Of a stretch of 29,919 nucleotides of DNA, positions 1 through 6,742 are shown piece after piece (position 1 is the first letter of the stretch; every line of letters starts with the position of its first letter). The DNA comes from JAFKKS01 sp039808325. GTDB lineage: Bacteria; Pseudomonadota; Alphaproteobacteria; Rhizobiales; Xanthobacteraceae. Position numbers and translations under genes: made by a program. The notes beneath the pieces are model-generated. The model had not been told where the DNA came from. It saw only the letters and a list, made by a program, of their open reading frames with translations, and made no database searches. The stretch is taken from assembly GCA_039808325.1 (NCBI GenBank), contig JBDHSU010000039.1, forward strand, positions 1-29,919, read 5' to 3'.

Positions 1-234
1 GGACCCGTGGGCCCGCGCGGCGAGAAGGGCGAGCGCGGCCCTCCCGGACCGCCCGGCGCGGCCGGCCCGGAGGGTGCGCGAGGGCCGCAAGGTCCCGCCG
101 GCGCGGCCGGGCCGAAAGGCGATCAGGGCGAGCGCGGGCCACGGGGCCCGATCGGACCGCGCGGTGATCCCGGTCCGCGCGGGCCGCGCGGCGATCCCGG
201 GCCGCCCGGCGACGGCGACGAGTGGGGGCGGTAG
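1..234 (+). CDS. Collagen-like (Gly-X-Y) repeat protein, C-terminal end (5' partial)
   Basis: The reading frame is open from the left edge and stops at 232-234 (TAG). It encodes 77 visible residues: 24 consecutive Gly-X-Y triplets, then the short tail DEWGR. X and Y positions are rich in Pro, Arg, Glu, Lys and Asp, as in charged bacterial collagen-like proteins, which form triple helices and are usually secreted, surface-bound or phage tail-fibre parts. The N-terminus, and so any signal peptide or anchor, lies outside the window. The gene converges on the portal gene with a 66-bp gap. It could be a cell-surface protein or a fibre protein linked to the neighbouring phage-type genes; the sequence cannot decide. 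A second collagen-like gene lies at 8022-8780. Confidence 0.75.
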   Translation, partial: GPVGPRGEKGERGPPGPPGAAGPEGARGPQGPAGAAGPKGDQGERGPRGPIGPRGDPGPRGPRGDPGPPGDGDEWGR

Positions 235-300
235 ACCCGGCGATCCCGAGAGACGCGGCCTACCGCCGTTCCCCGGGACGAGGTCTGGTGGCCCCCGCCT

Positions 301-1473
301 TCAAATCCGGTCCCCGCCCTCCAGCGGCGAATAGCCGAGCGCCGCGCGCTTCTCGTTGAGCGTGAGGAACGGCGCGGCGCCGATGCGCTCCCACGCCGCC
401 GCGCGCTCAACCGCGAGCGCGTCGATCTGGTCGGTGTCGGCAACGACGCGCAGTTCGTCCCCGAACGCGGGCGAGAGCCACTGCGCGAGCGCGCTGGCGA
501 TGCGGTTGGCGAGCGGCAGCACCGTCTGCCGCCACAGCGCGCGGTTCGCCTCCGCGTAATTCGCGTAAGTGTTGTCGCCGGGAATGCCGAGCAGCATCGG
601 CGGCACGCCGAAGACGAGCGCGATCTCGCGCGCCGCCGCGTGCTTCGCCTGCAGGAAATCCATGTCCTTCGGCGAGAGCGACATCGCCTTCCAGTCGAGC
701 CCGCCCTCGAGGAGAAGCGGCCGCCCCGCGTTCGCCGCGCCTTGATACGTCGCCTCGAGCTCCTGCTTCAGCCGCTCGAACTGCGGCTCGGAGAGAAGCG
801 CGCCTTCCGGTCCGGAATAGACGAGCGCGCCGGAAGGCCGCGCGGCGTTGTCGAGCAGCGCCTTGTTCCAGCGCGCCGCGGCGTTGTGCGTATCGACCGC
901 GACGGCAGCGGCCTCGAGCGGGCTCAAGCCGTAGTGATCGTCGAGCGGATGCAGCATCGCGATATGCAGGACCGGCGCGACGGGCGCGGCGTCTTGCGCG
1001 AAACGGACGCTGCGTCCGGCGGCGCTGTAGACATAGGCCTCGGGCCAGCCGTCGGCGCCCGGCTCGACGCGCATCCGATCCGGCCGCAGCGCATAGAGTT
1101 CGCGCGGCGCCCCGTCGAGCGTCACCGCCTCGACATAAGCGTTGCCGGCGAGCAGGAGATACGTCGCAACGCTCTCCAGGAATGTCGGGCCGTCCTGCCG
1201 CGGATTGGGCCGCGCCAACAGCGCACGCAGCGGATGCGCCTCTTGCTCCGTCTCGCCCGCATAGACGAGGAGACTCAACGAACCGACATTCTCCGCGACG
1301 AGCTTCACCGCGCGATGCACGATCGCGTTGCTCGTATAGCCCGCGCGCGTCAGCGCCGCGTAATCGCGCGCCGTCCAGCGCGCGCTGCCGCCGTTGCCGA
1401 ACGCGATCACGCGCCCGATGCGCGACGCCTTGATCTCCGGCGCGCGGAAGAGATGCTTCAATCGATCGAGCAT
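301..1473 (-). CDS. HK97-family phage/GTA portal protein
   Basis: This 390-residue protein matches the HK97-type portal family (Phage_portal). Portals form the dodecameric ring at one capsid vertex through which the terminase pumps DNA. Recognisable parts are the N-terminal region around YTSNAIVHRAVKLVAENVGS, a central YGLSPLEAA stretch, and the C-terminal part with FLQAKHAAAREIALVFGVPP, LLGIPGDNTYANYAEANRA and TLNEKRAALGY. The length is typical of the short GTA portal (g3 of the Rhodobacter capsulatus GTA, about 396 residues). I chose the ATG at 1473 (protein begins MLDRLKHLF), with an AGGAA-like ribosome site upstream; the longer frame to 1578 runs into a repeat. It lies 166 bp after the terminase gene on the same strand. 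The frame is intact. No protease or capsid gene follows leftwards in the window, which is unusual. Confidence 0.9.
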   Translation of the reverse strand: MLDRLKHLFRAPEIKASRIGRVIAFGNGGSARWTARDYAALTRAGYTSNAIVHRAVKLVAENVGSLSLLVYAGETEQEAHPLRALLARPNPRQDGPTFLESVATYLLLAGNAYVEAVTLDGAPRELYALRPDRMRVEPGADGWPEAYVYSAAGRSVRFAQDAAPVAPVLHIAMLHPLDDHYGLSPLEAAAVAVDTHNAAARWNKALLDNAARPSGALVYSGPEGALLSEPQFERLKQELEATYQGAANAGRPLLLEGGLDWKAMSLSPKDMDFLQAKHAAAREIALVFGVPPMLLGIPGDNTYANYAEANRALWRQTVLPLANRIASALAQWLSPAFGDELRVVADTDQIDALAVERAAAWERIGAAPFLTLNEKRAALGYSPLEGGDRI

Positions 1474-1510
1474 GAGAGGGTTCCTGAAAGGAGATGAGCG
1501 CCGTCGCCCT

Positions 1511-1634
1511 CCCTCCCCGGAGGGGAGGGTGGCTCCGAGCGAGTGAAACGAGCGAGGAGACGGGTGGGGCCATCTCACGACTTGTCCCCACCCGGCCGCC
1601 GCTACGCGGCGTCCACCCTCCCCTGCGGGGAGGG
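1511..1634. repeat. Large inverted-repeat element between terL and portal genes
   Basis: Outer arms 1511-1532 and 1613-1634 are 22 bp each and complementary at 21 of 22 positions. Inner arms GGGTGGGG (1562-1569) and CCCCACCC (1586-1593) can also pair, and a smaller hairpin (CGCCGC/GCGGCG) lies near 1597-1611. The element fills almost the whole 166-bp gap between terminase and portal. The arrangement looks like the palindromic intergenic elements found in many copies in Bradyrhizobium-type genomes. In RNA it would fold into a long stem within the packaging operon. Copy number cannot be assessed here. Confidence 0.75.
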
Positions 1635-1639
1635 ATGAA

Positions 1640-3010
1640 TCACAAACTCCGCATCCGCGGGCGGCCCTGCGCGCCGAAGGTCAGCGCGGCGACCGCCCAC
1701 ACCAGTGCGTCGAGCCGGTCGGGCGAGCGGCCCGACGACAATCCATCCAGCCCGAAGTCGCACATCTCGTCCTCGAGCGCCGGGAAGACGCCGGCGTGCT
1801 TCACCCGGCCCTGCTCGTAGAGCGAGGCGACGGGCTCGGCGCGCAGCCACTTGCCGCGATGCGCGCGCACGCTCGTCACCGGAACGCTCGCGTCGATCGC
1901 GCCGATGACGCTGCGCACCATCTCGCCGCCCTGGTTGACCTCGACGACGAGCGCGTCGGCCGCGAGCCTTCGCCAGAGCGCGATCGCCTTCGCCGCCCAG
2001 GCGGATGGCGACAGGCCGCCCGCGCTTTCGTCGGCGAGCACGTAAATGGCGCCATCCTCCGCGCGTCCCGCCGCGACGATGCCACAGGCATCCGCGCGCT
2101 TGCCGCTCGAGGCCGGCGGATCGACGGCGACGACGATGCGGGGAAGCGGCGGCGTTGCCGCCGCGCGCGCTGCCTCGATCATGGCGCGCGACCACAGCGC
2201 ATCGTTGCGCTCCTCGATCACCTCGCCGTCGAGCTCCTGCCGCCCGAGCCGGGTGCCGGCGTAGCGCTTCACGACGGCCGAAAGGAACGCGGCCGACAGA
2301 TTGCGCGCATTCGCCGCCGTCCCCGCCCGCGTCACCACCGTGGACGGGTCGGCGATCAGCCGCTTGATCAAGATCGTCGGCCGCGGCGTGGTCGTGATGA
2401 CCTGCCGCGGTCTCTCGCCAAGGCGCAACCCGAACTGCAGCATGTCGAAGGTCGCGTCGGCATGGCGCCACTTGGCGAGTTCGTCCGCCCATGCCGCATC
2501 GAACTGCGGGCCGCGCAGGCTTTCCGGGTCGTCGGCGGAAAAGGCGTAGCCGATCGCGCCGTTCGGCCATTCCAGCCGCCGCCGCGACGACACCCAGATC
2601 GGCCGCTTGTCGCGCGGATGCACGCGCAAGAGTCCGGAAACGCCCTCGATCATCACCTCGCGCACATCGTGCAAAGTCTCGCCGACCAGCGCGATGCGCC
2701 CATGCGGCCGCGTCGCGTAAGGCGCGAGGCCGAGCACGAGGCTGCGCACGAACTCCGCGCCGGCGCGCGTCTTGCCGGCGCCGCGCCCGCCGAGCGCGAG
2801 CCAGGTGGTCCAGGGCTCCCCAGCCGGGGTGAACGCCGGCGGCAGTTGGTGCGGCTGAATGAACAGACACCAGTCGGCGGAAAAATCCGCACGCTCGCCG
2901 GGGCTGAGGCTGAGGAGAAACCTACTCTGTTGGCTCGGCGACAATCGCTTCCATGCGTCGCGCAAGATCGCGACGGAACTCCTCCATGTCGCGGGGTCCG
3001 GCATCGTCAT
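1640..3010 (-). CDS. Terminase large subunit (DNA-packaging ATPase/nuclease, GTA/phage type)
   Basis: About 456 residues. The N-terminal ATPase has a Walker A motif GGRGAGKT (residues 74-81) and a Walker B-like acidic pair in WADELAKW (about 176-177). The C-terminal RNase-H-like nuclease has candidate metal-binding acids in VVAVDPPASSGK (D297), VVEVNQGGEMV (E357) and DRLDALVWA (D434). Terminases of this family cut concatemeric or genomic DNA and drive it through the portal. The size and the LSPGERADF...LPP lead-in match the GTA-type terminase of Alphaproteobacteria. I chose the ATG at 3008-3010 because a GAGG lies upstream and the conserved N-terminus requires it; this gives an 89-bp overlap with the upstream gene. 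All key motifs are present, so the enzyme looks functional. Confidence 0.9.
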   Translation of the reverse strand: MTMPDPATWRSSVAILRDAWKRLSPSQQSRFLLSLSPGERADFSADWCLFIQPHQLPPAFTPAGEPWTTWLALGGRGAGKTRAGAEFVRSLVLGLAPYATRPHGRIALVGETLHDVREVMIEGVSGLLRVHPRDKRPIWVSSRRRLEWPNGAIGYAFSADDPESLRGPQFDAAWADELAKWRHADATFDMLQFGLRLGERPRQVITTTPRPTILIKRLIADPSTVVTRAGTAANARNLSAAFLSAVVKRYAGTRLGRQELDGEVIEERNDALWSRAMIEAARAAATPPLPRIVVAVDPPASSGKRADACGIVAAGRAEDGAIYVLADESAGGLSPSAWAAKAIALWRRLAADALVVEVNQGGEMVRSVIGAIDASVPVTSVRAHRGKWLRAEPVASLYEQGRVKHAGVFPALEDEMCDFGLDGLSSGRSPDRLDALVWAVAALTFGAQGRPRMRSL

Positions 3011-3497
3011 CGGGGTCGGCCTCAGCGGCTGGATCGGTGTCGAGGGTCGCAACCTCGCGCAGCGTGCGCGCGAGCGCCGCGAGCGTACGCGCCGCCCGTT
3101 CGGCTTCGTTTCCGTTTTGCGGCTGCAGGAGATCGAGCACGCGCTCGATCGCGTCGAGCTCGCGTTCGATCGAACGTTGGATGCGCGCGGCAAGCGCGGA
3201 GCGATCCAACGGATTCGCTGCTGTCGGCGCGGGCTCGGCGCACGCCGGCGCGACGCGGGTCTTCCCGGCCGCGGCCGCGTCACGCTTGCCACCGAAGGTG
3301 GACAGCGGCGTCGAATGGCGAACACCGCCGCGCCCCGGAACGCGCATCGACCATTTGAGGTCGCGCACGCACCTGTGGAAGGTCCACTTCGACATATCGG
3401 CGCGCGCGGCCAGGTCGGCGATCGGCGTGTTGGTCTCTTCGTATTCGTAGCGGAGCTGCTTCAACAGTTCAGGCGGAATGTGCTTGCGTTGCCGCAT
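2922..3497 (-). CDS. Small HTH protein, candidate terminase small subunit / GTA g1-like
   Basis: The product is 191 residues. Near the N-terminus is a helix-turn-helix-like stretch (TPIADLAARADMSKWTFHRC, about residues 25-45), then an Ala/Pro-rich linker and a helical C-terminal half (ERELDAIERVLDLL, AARTLAALARTLREV) with an acidic tail. The ATG at 3497 follows a good GAGG six bases away. The gene immediately precedes and overlaps the terminase large subunit, the place of the small terminase in phages and of g1 in GTA clusters. Position plus a DNA-binding fold make a TerS-like DNA-recognition role likely, but I recognise no named family, so this is inference. Confidence 0.75.
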   Translation of the reverse strand: MRQRKHIPPELLKQLRYEYEETNTPIADLAARADMSKWTFHRCVRDLKWSMRVPGRGGVRHSTPLSTFGGKRDAAAAGKTRVAPACAEPAPTAANPLDRSALAARIQRSIERELDAIERVLDLLQPQNGNEAERAARTLAALARTLREVATLDTDPAAEADPDDDAGPRDMEEFRRDLARRMEAIVAEPTE

Positions 3498-3590
3498 GAG
3501 AAACCTCGCACATCGAAGACGACGCCCCGGGGACCCGCGCAGCACGTTGGGGAGGCGCCGGTTCGTTAGGGCATGGCATCCAATGCAAAA

Positions 3591-3610
3591 CGGCGGCGTT
3601 TCCGCCGCCG
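3591..3610 (-). terminator. Terminator-like hairpin in the leader of the packaging operon
   Basis: An 8-bp perfect G+C stem (3591-3598 with 3603-3610) closes a GAAA loop when read on the minus strand and is followed by TTTT. It lies between the putative promoter at 3641-3669 and the first packaging gene (start 3497). It could be an attenuator, or just a stable leader hairpin, since the T tract is short. Confidence 0.45.
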
Positions 3611-3640
3611 CCGTCAGACGCAATTTTCGAGCATGCCTGA

Positions 3641-3669
3641 ACCCTACCGGAGCAGCGTCACGCTGTCAA
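3641..3669 (-). promoter_or_regulatory. Putative sigma-70-type promoter for the packaging operon
   Basis: On the minus strand there is a perfect TTGACA (3664-3669), a 17-base spacer and TAGGGT (3641-3646) as a weak -10. The predicted start of transcription is near 3634, giving a leader of about 135 bases before the ATG at 3497. The -35 box is strong and the spacing ideal; the -10 box is poor. Confidence 0.45.
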
Positions 3670-3711
3670 GGATTATTTTCCTGATTCCCTTCGGCCTGAA
3701 TCCCCGCCTGT

Positions 3712-3795
3712 GGCCCGGACGGGGCGGAGCGAAATCCGGGCCATGCGCGATGCCGGTCCCGGCTTTGGCTCCGCTCAATCCGGGCTACGCGTTCG
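3712..3795. repeat. Intergenic repeat with two ATCCGGGC-containing hairpins
   Basis: GGCCCGGA at 3712-3719 pairs exactly with TCCGGGCC at 3735-3742. A second related unit follows, with CCCGG near 3758 and AATCCGGGCTACGC ending near 3790. This resembles the short palindromic intergenic repeats abundant in Bradyrhizobiaceae. The rest of the gene-free stretch 3498-3872 holds only the promoter and leader hairpin of the packaging operon. Confidence 0.5.
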
Positions 3796-3872
3796 AGACG
3801 CGCTTGCGTCATCCCTGCGATCCCCGCAGAATCCCGCCATCCGTGCCCTTGTTCATTGATTGGGGGCGATCG

Positions 3873-4733
3873 ATGCGCGCAACCGCGCTTTTTCTTTCGA
3901 CGCTTGTCTTCCTCGCCGCCGCGCCACCGGAGCGGGCGCGCGCCGCGCCGATCCCGCCGGGGCAAGGCGAGCAGGCCGTCAATCTCGGCGCCGACACGCT
4001 CACCGTGTTCACCTATCGGCCGCAATGCGGCGCGCCGAGCCTGCTGCTCGTCTTTCACGGCCTCAACCGTAACGCCGACCGCTATCGAGACTATGCGCGG
4101 CCCCTCGCCGACCGCCTGTGCATGATCGTGGTGGCGCCGCTGTTCGACAAGGAGCGCTTCCCGACCTGGGCCTATCAGCGCGGCGGCATCGTGCACCGGC
4201 GCGAAGTACAGGATCCGCGCGACTGGACAGGACGACTGGTCGTCGCGCTGATCGCCTGGGCGCGCAAGACGGAACGCCGCCCGCTCACGGTGTCGATGAT
4301 CGGGCATTCCGCCGGCGGCCAGTTCCTCAGCCGCCTCGCCGCTTTCGTGCCGACCGACGCGCAGCGCATCGTCATCGCCAATCCGTCGACATATGTCTTT
4401 CCCAGCCTGGAGATCGCCGCGCCGTTCGGCATGGGGCACGTCTATCGCAAAGCCGACGAGCTCGCGCAGTTGCGGCGCTATCTCGCGACGCCGGTGACGA
4501 TCTTCCTCGGCGCGGACGACGTCGGCGACAAGAACCGCAACGACAGCGAGGACGCGCGGGCCCAAGGCGCGACGCGCTACGAGCGCGGGCGCAACGCCTT
4601 CACGGCCGGCCAGCGGATCGCGCGGGCCCGCGGCTGGGCGTTCCATTGGCGTCTGGTCGAGGCGCCCGGCATCGCACACAGCGCGCGCCGCATGTTTTCC
4701 TCGGCGGAGGCGATCGAGGCGCTCAAGCCCTGA
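3873..4733 (+). CDS. Secreted alpha/beta hydrolase (esterase/depolymerase-like)
   Basis: This 286-residue protein has an N-terminal signal peptide (MRATALFLSTLVFLAAAPP, cleavage probably after RARA) and an alpha/beta-hydrolase fold. LLVFHGLNRNADRY supplies the oxyanion-hole region, GHSAGGQ is the nucleophile elbow with catalytic Ser, the Asp is probably in FLGADDVGD, and the His is probably in APGIAHSARRM. It should act in the periplasm or outside the cell on an ester or similar bond; the substrate is unknown. The overall look is like poly(hydroxyalkanoate)-depolymerase-type or other secreted esterases. I chose the ATG at 3873 because the frame further upstream runs through repeats and lacks a signal peptide; TGGGGG precedes it. 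Confidence 0.8.
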   Translation: MRATALFLSTLVFLAAAPPERARAAPIPPGQGEQAVNLGADTLTVFTYRPQCGAPSLLLVFHGLNRNADRYRDYARPLADRLCMIVVAPLFDKERFPTWAYQRGGIVHRREVQDPRDWTGRLVVALIAWARKTERRPLTVSMIGHSAGGQFLSRLAAFVPTDAQRIVIANPSTYVFPSLEIAAPFGMGHVYRKADELAQLRRYLATPVTIFLGADDVGDKNRNDSEDARAQGATRYERGRNAFTAGQRIARARGWAFHWRLVEAPGIAHSARRMFSSAEAIEALKP

Positions 4734-4782
4734 ATGCGATCGCCCGCGATGTGTATTTAGGTTCCCGTCAATCCGCTCAAAC

Positions 4783-4811
4783 TTGACAGCGCAGCCTCGA
4801 CTGGCACGATC
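4783..4811 (+). promoter_or_regulatory. Possible promoter of the PepSY gene
   Basis: TTGACA at 4783-4788 is followed, after 17 bases, by ACGATC (4806-4811) as a weak -10. It lies 33 bases before the ATG at 4844. Only the -35 box is convincing. Confidence 0.3.
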
Positions 4812-4843
4812 TGTTTGTCGACCAACAACAAACGGAGAACGCC

Positions 4844-5095
4844 ATGCGCCTCATCCTTGCATCCGCCATCTTGGCAGCCTCGACGCTCGCGTCATTCGCG
4901 GCCGCGCCGGAGGGGCAGAAACTCTCGGAGATCATCGCCAAGATCGAGCAGAACGCCGAGGTGCAATATGTCGACGAGGTCGATTGGAAGCACCGGCGCG
5001 GCTACTACGAAATCGAATACATCCGCAAAGACGGCGCCAAGGTCAAACTCCGCATCGACCCGAAGACCGGCCAAACCGTGACCGGCAGACGATAA
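4844..5095 (+). CDS. Small secreted PepSY-domain protein
   Basis: An 83-residue protein with a signal peptide (MRLILASAILAASTLASFAAA) and a single PepSY-like domain. The domain is seen in KLSEIIAKIEQ, then VDEVDWKHRRGYYEIEYI, and the closing strand KLRIDPKTGQTV, where the DPKTG turn is characteristic. PepSY proteins of this size are periplasmic and often thought to inhibit proteases or sense the envelope; the exact role is unknown. A good ribosome site (GGAG, seven bases away) precedes the ATG. It is a separate gene from the hydratase that starts 49 bp downstream. Confidence 0.85.
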   Translation: MRLILASAILAASTLASFAAAPEGQKLSEIIAKIEQNAEVQYVDEVDWKHRRGYYEIEYIRKDGAKVKLRIDPKTGQTVTGRR

Positions 5096-5144
5096 GCGCC
5101 GATCCCTCTCAAGCCGATTATTCCGCGATCGAACAGCCCGCTCC

Positions 5145-6164
5145 ATGATCATCGACTGTCACGGCCACTACACGACCGCGCCCAAGGACCTCGTCGCCTT
5201 CCGCGAGCGCCAGATCGCGGCGTTCAAGGCGAAGGCGACGCTGCCCGATCCCGGCGCGGTCGTGATCGGCGACGACGTCCTGCGCGAGAGCGTGCAGGCG
5301 CAGCTTCGCCTGCAGCGCGAGCGCGGCACCGACGTGACGATCTTCTCGCCGCGCGCCTCCGGCATGGGACATCATATCGGCGACGCGCGCGTGAGCGCGG
5401 ACTGGTCGCGGCTCTGCAACGACCTGATCGCGCGCGTCTGCGCGCTCTATCCGGAGAACTTCGTCGGCGTCTGCCAATTGCCGCAGACGCCGGGCGTGCC
5501 TCCGACGAACAGCATCGCGGAACTCACGCGCTGCGTGAGGGAGCTCGGCTTCGTCGGCTGCAACCTCAATCCCGACCCGTCGGGCGGTCACTGGACCGAT
5601 CCGCCGCTCACCGACCGCTGGTGGTACCCGTTCTACGAGGCGCTGGTCGAACTCGACGTGCCGGCGATGGTGCATGTCAGCGCGTCCTGCAATCCCAATT
5701 TCCATGCCACCGGCTCGCACTACCTCGCCGCCGACACGACGGCCTTTATGCAGTTTCTCACGTCCGATCTGTTCAAGGATTTTCCGACGCTGCGCTTCGT
5801 CATTCCGCACGGTGGCGGCGCGGTGCCGTATCACTGGGGCCGCTATCGCGGCATCGCGCAGGACTTGAGGCGTCCGCCGCTCGGCGAGCTGCTGCTGAAG
5901 AATGTCTTCTTCGACACATGCGTGTATCATTTTCCCGGAATCGATCTTCTCACCAGGGTGATCCCGGCGGACAACATCCTGTTCGCGTCGGAGATGATCG
6001 GCGCCGTGCGCGGCATCGATCCGGAGACCGGACACTATTTCGACGACACCAAGCGCTACGTCGATGCGGTGAAGAACTTGAGCGACGAGGACCGCCACAA
6101 AATCTTCGAGGGCAATGCGCGCCGCGTCTATCGGTTGGATCGTGTCGCGGCCTTGACGCAATGA
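5145..6164 (+). CDS. ligJ: 4-oxalomesaconate hydratase (LigJ-type amidohydrolase)
   Basis: This 339-residue member of the amidohydrolase superfamily begins MIIDCHGHYTTAP, the hallmark of LigJ. LigJ hydrates 4-oxalomesaconate to 4-carboxy-4-hydroxy-2-oxoadipate in the protocatechuate 4,5-cleavage and gallate pathways. The zinc ligands known for LigJ have equivalents at H6, H8, H177 (MVHVSASCNPNFH) and E283 (FASEMIGAVRG). The RFVIPHGGGAVPYHWGRYRG segment is also typical. Length equals the characterised enzyme (about 341). No dioxygenase (ligAB), dehydrogenase or aldolase gene lies nearby, so the gene is away from its pathway. It overlaps the next gene by four bases (ATGA). A related hydratase with another substrate cannot be excluded. 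Confidence 0.85.
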   Translation: MIIDCHGHYTTAPKDLVAFRERQIAAFKAKATLPDPGAVVIGDDVLRESVQAQLRLQRERGTDVTIFSPRASGMGHHIGDARVSADWSRLCNDLIARVCALYPENFVGVCQLPQTPGVPPTNSIAELTRCVRELGFVGCNLNPDPSGGHWTDPPLTDRWWYPFYEALVELDVPAMVHVSASCNPNFHATGSHYLAADTTAFMQFLTSDLFKDFPTLRFVIPHGGGAVPYHWGRYRGIAQDLRRPPLGELLLKNVFFDTCVYHFPGIDLLTRVIPADNILFASEMIGAVRGIDPETGHYFDDTKRYVDAVKNLSDEDRHKIFEGNARRVYRLDRVAALTQ

Positions 6165-6643
6165 GCCGCGCTTTCGTCAAGGAGACGGATAGCGAAGCGA
6201 TCGAGGAACTTCCCGATCGCCCGATCTCGCCGCATCCGAATATCGTCACGCCGACGGGCCTGGCACAGATCGAAGCCGAGGTCGCGCGTCTGCAAGCGGG
6301 CTACGCCGCGGCGCAGGCGCGAAAGGATCATGTCGCGCTGGCAAGCCTTGCCCGCGACCTGCGCTACTGGACGGCGCGGCATGCGAGCGCCGAGAAGGCG
6401 CCGGCACCGCCGGATGCCGAGGAAGTTCGCTTCGGAACGCGCGTGACGATCGTGCGCGAAGACGGTCGCCGGCAGACCTATCGCATCGTCGGCGAAGACG
6501 AGGCCGATCCGGCGCGCGGCACCCTCTCCTATGTCGCGCCGCTGGCGCGCCTCCTGATGGGCAAGCATGTCGGCGATACCGTTGCGCTCGGCAGCCAGGA
6601 GATCGAGGTCGTTGCGATCGAGGTGGCCGCGACCGCGATGTGA
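6161..6643 (+). CDS. GreA/GreB-type transcription elongation factor family protein
   Basis: A 160-residue protein with an N-terminal helical region (GLAQIEAEVARLQAGYAAAQ) and a C-terminal GreA/GreB-type domain (VRFGTRVTIVREDGRRQTYRIVGEDEADP, then SYVAPLARLLMGKHVGDTV). Gre factors bind the RNA polymerase secondary channel and stimulate transcript cleavage. The helical arm here carries no clear DxxE tip and the start PHPNIVTPTGLAQI differs from the main GreA, so this is a Gre paralogue, perhaps with a regulatory rather than cleavage role. Its ATG overlaps the hydratase stop (ATGA), so translation is probably coupled. Confidence 0.8.
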   Translation: MSRAFVKETDSEAIEELPDRPISPHPNIVTPTGLAQIEAEVARLQAGYAAAQARKDHVALASLARDLRYWTARHASAEKAPAPPDAEEVRFGTRVTIVREDGRRQTYRIVGEDEADPARGTLSYVAPLARLLMGKHVGDTVALGSQEIEVVAIEVAATAM

Positions 6644-6742
6644 CGGGCCCGTCCATCGCCGCTTTGGTTGCCACAAGGAGCCATGCACGTTTGTAGTGGC
6701 TCAAATCTGTCGCCCGCGCTAAGACGGCGCGCCGGGCTTTTC

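Noticed and set aside
640..1497. Long plus-strand open frame (285 codons) opposite the portal gene
   Set aside because: It is the antisense of a clear portal protein; its Arg-rich composition is typical of the wrong strand in GC-rich DNA.
3573..3872. Upstream extension of the alpha/beta hydrolase
   Set aside because: The extension translates repeat and promoter sequence (Arg runs) and would bury the signal peptide.
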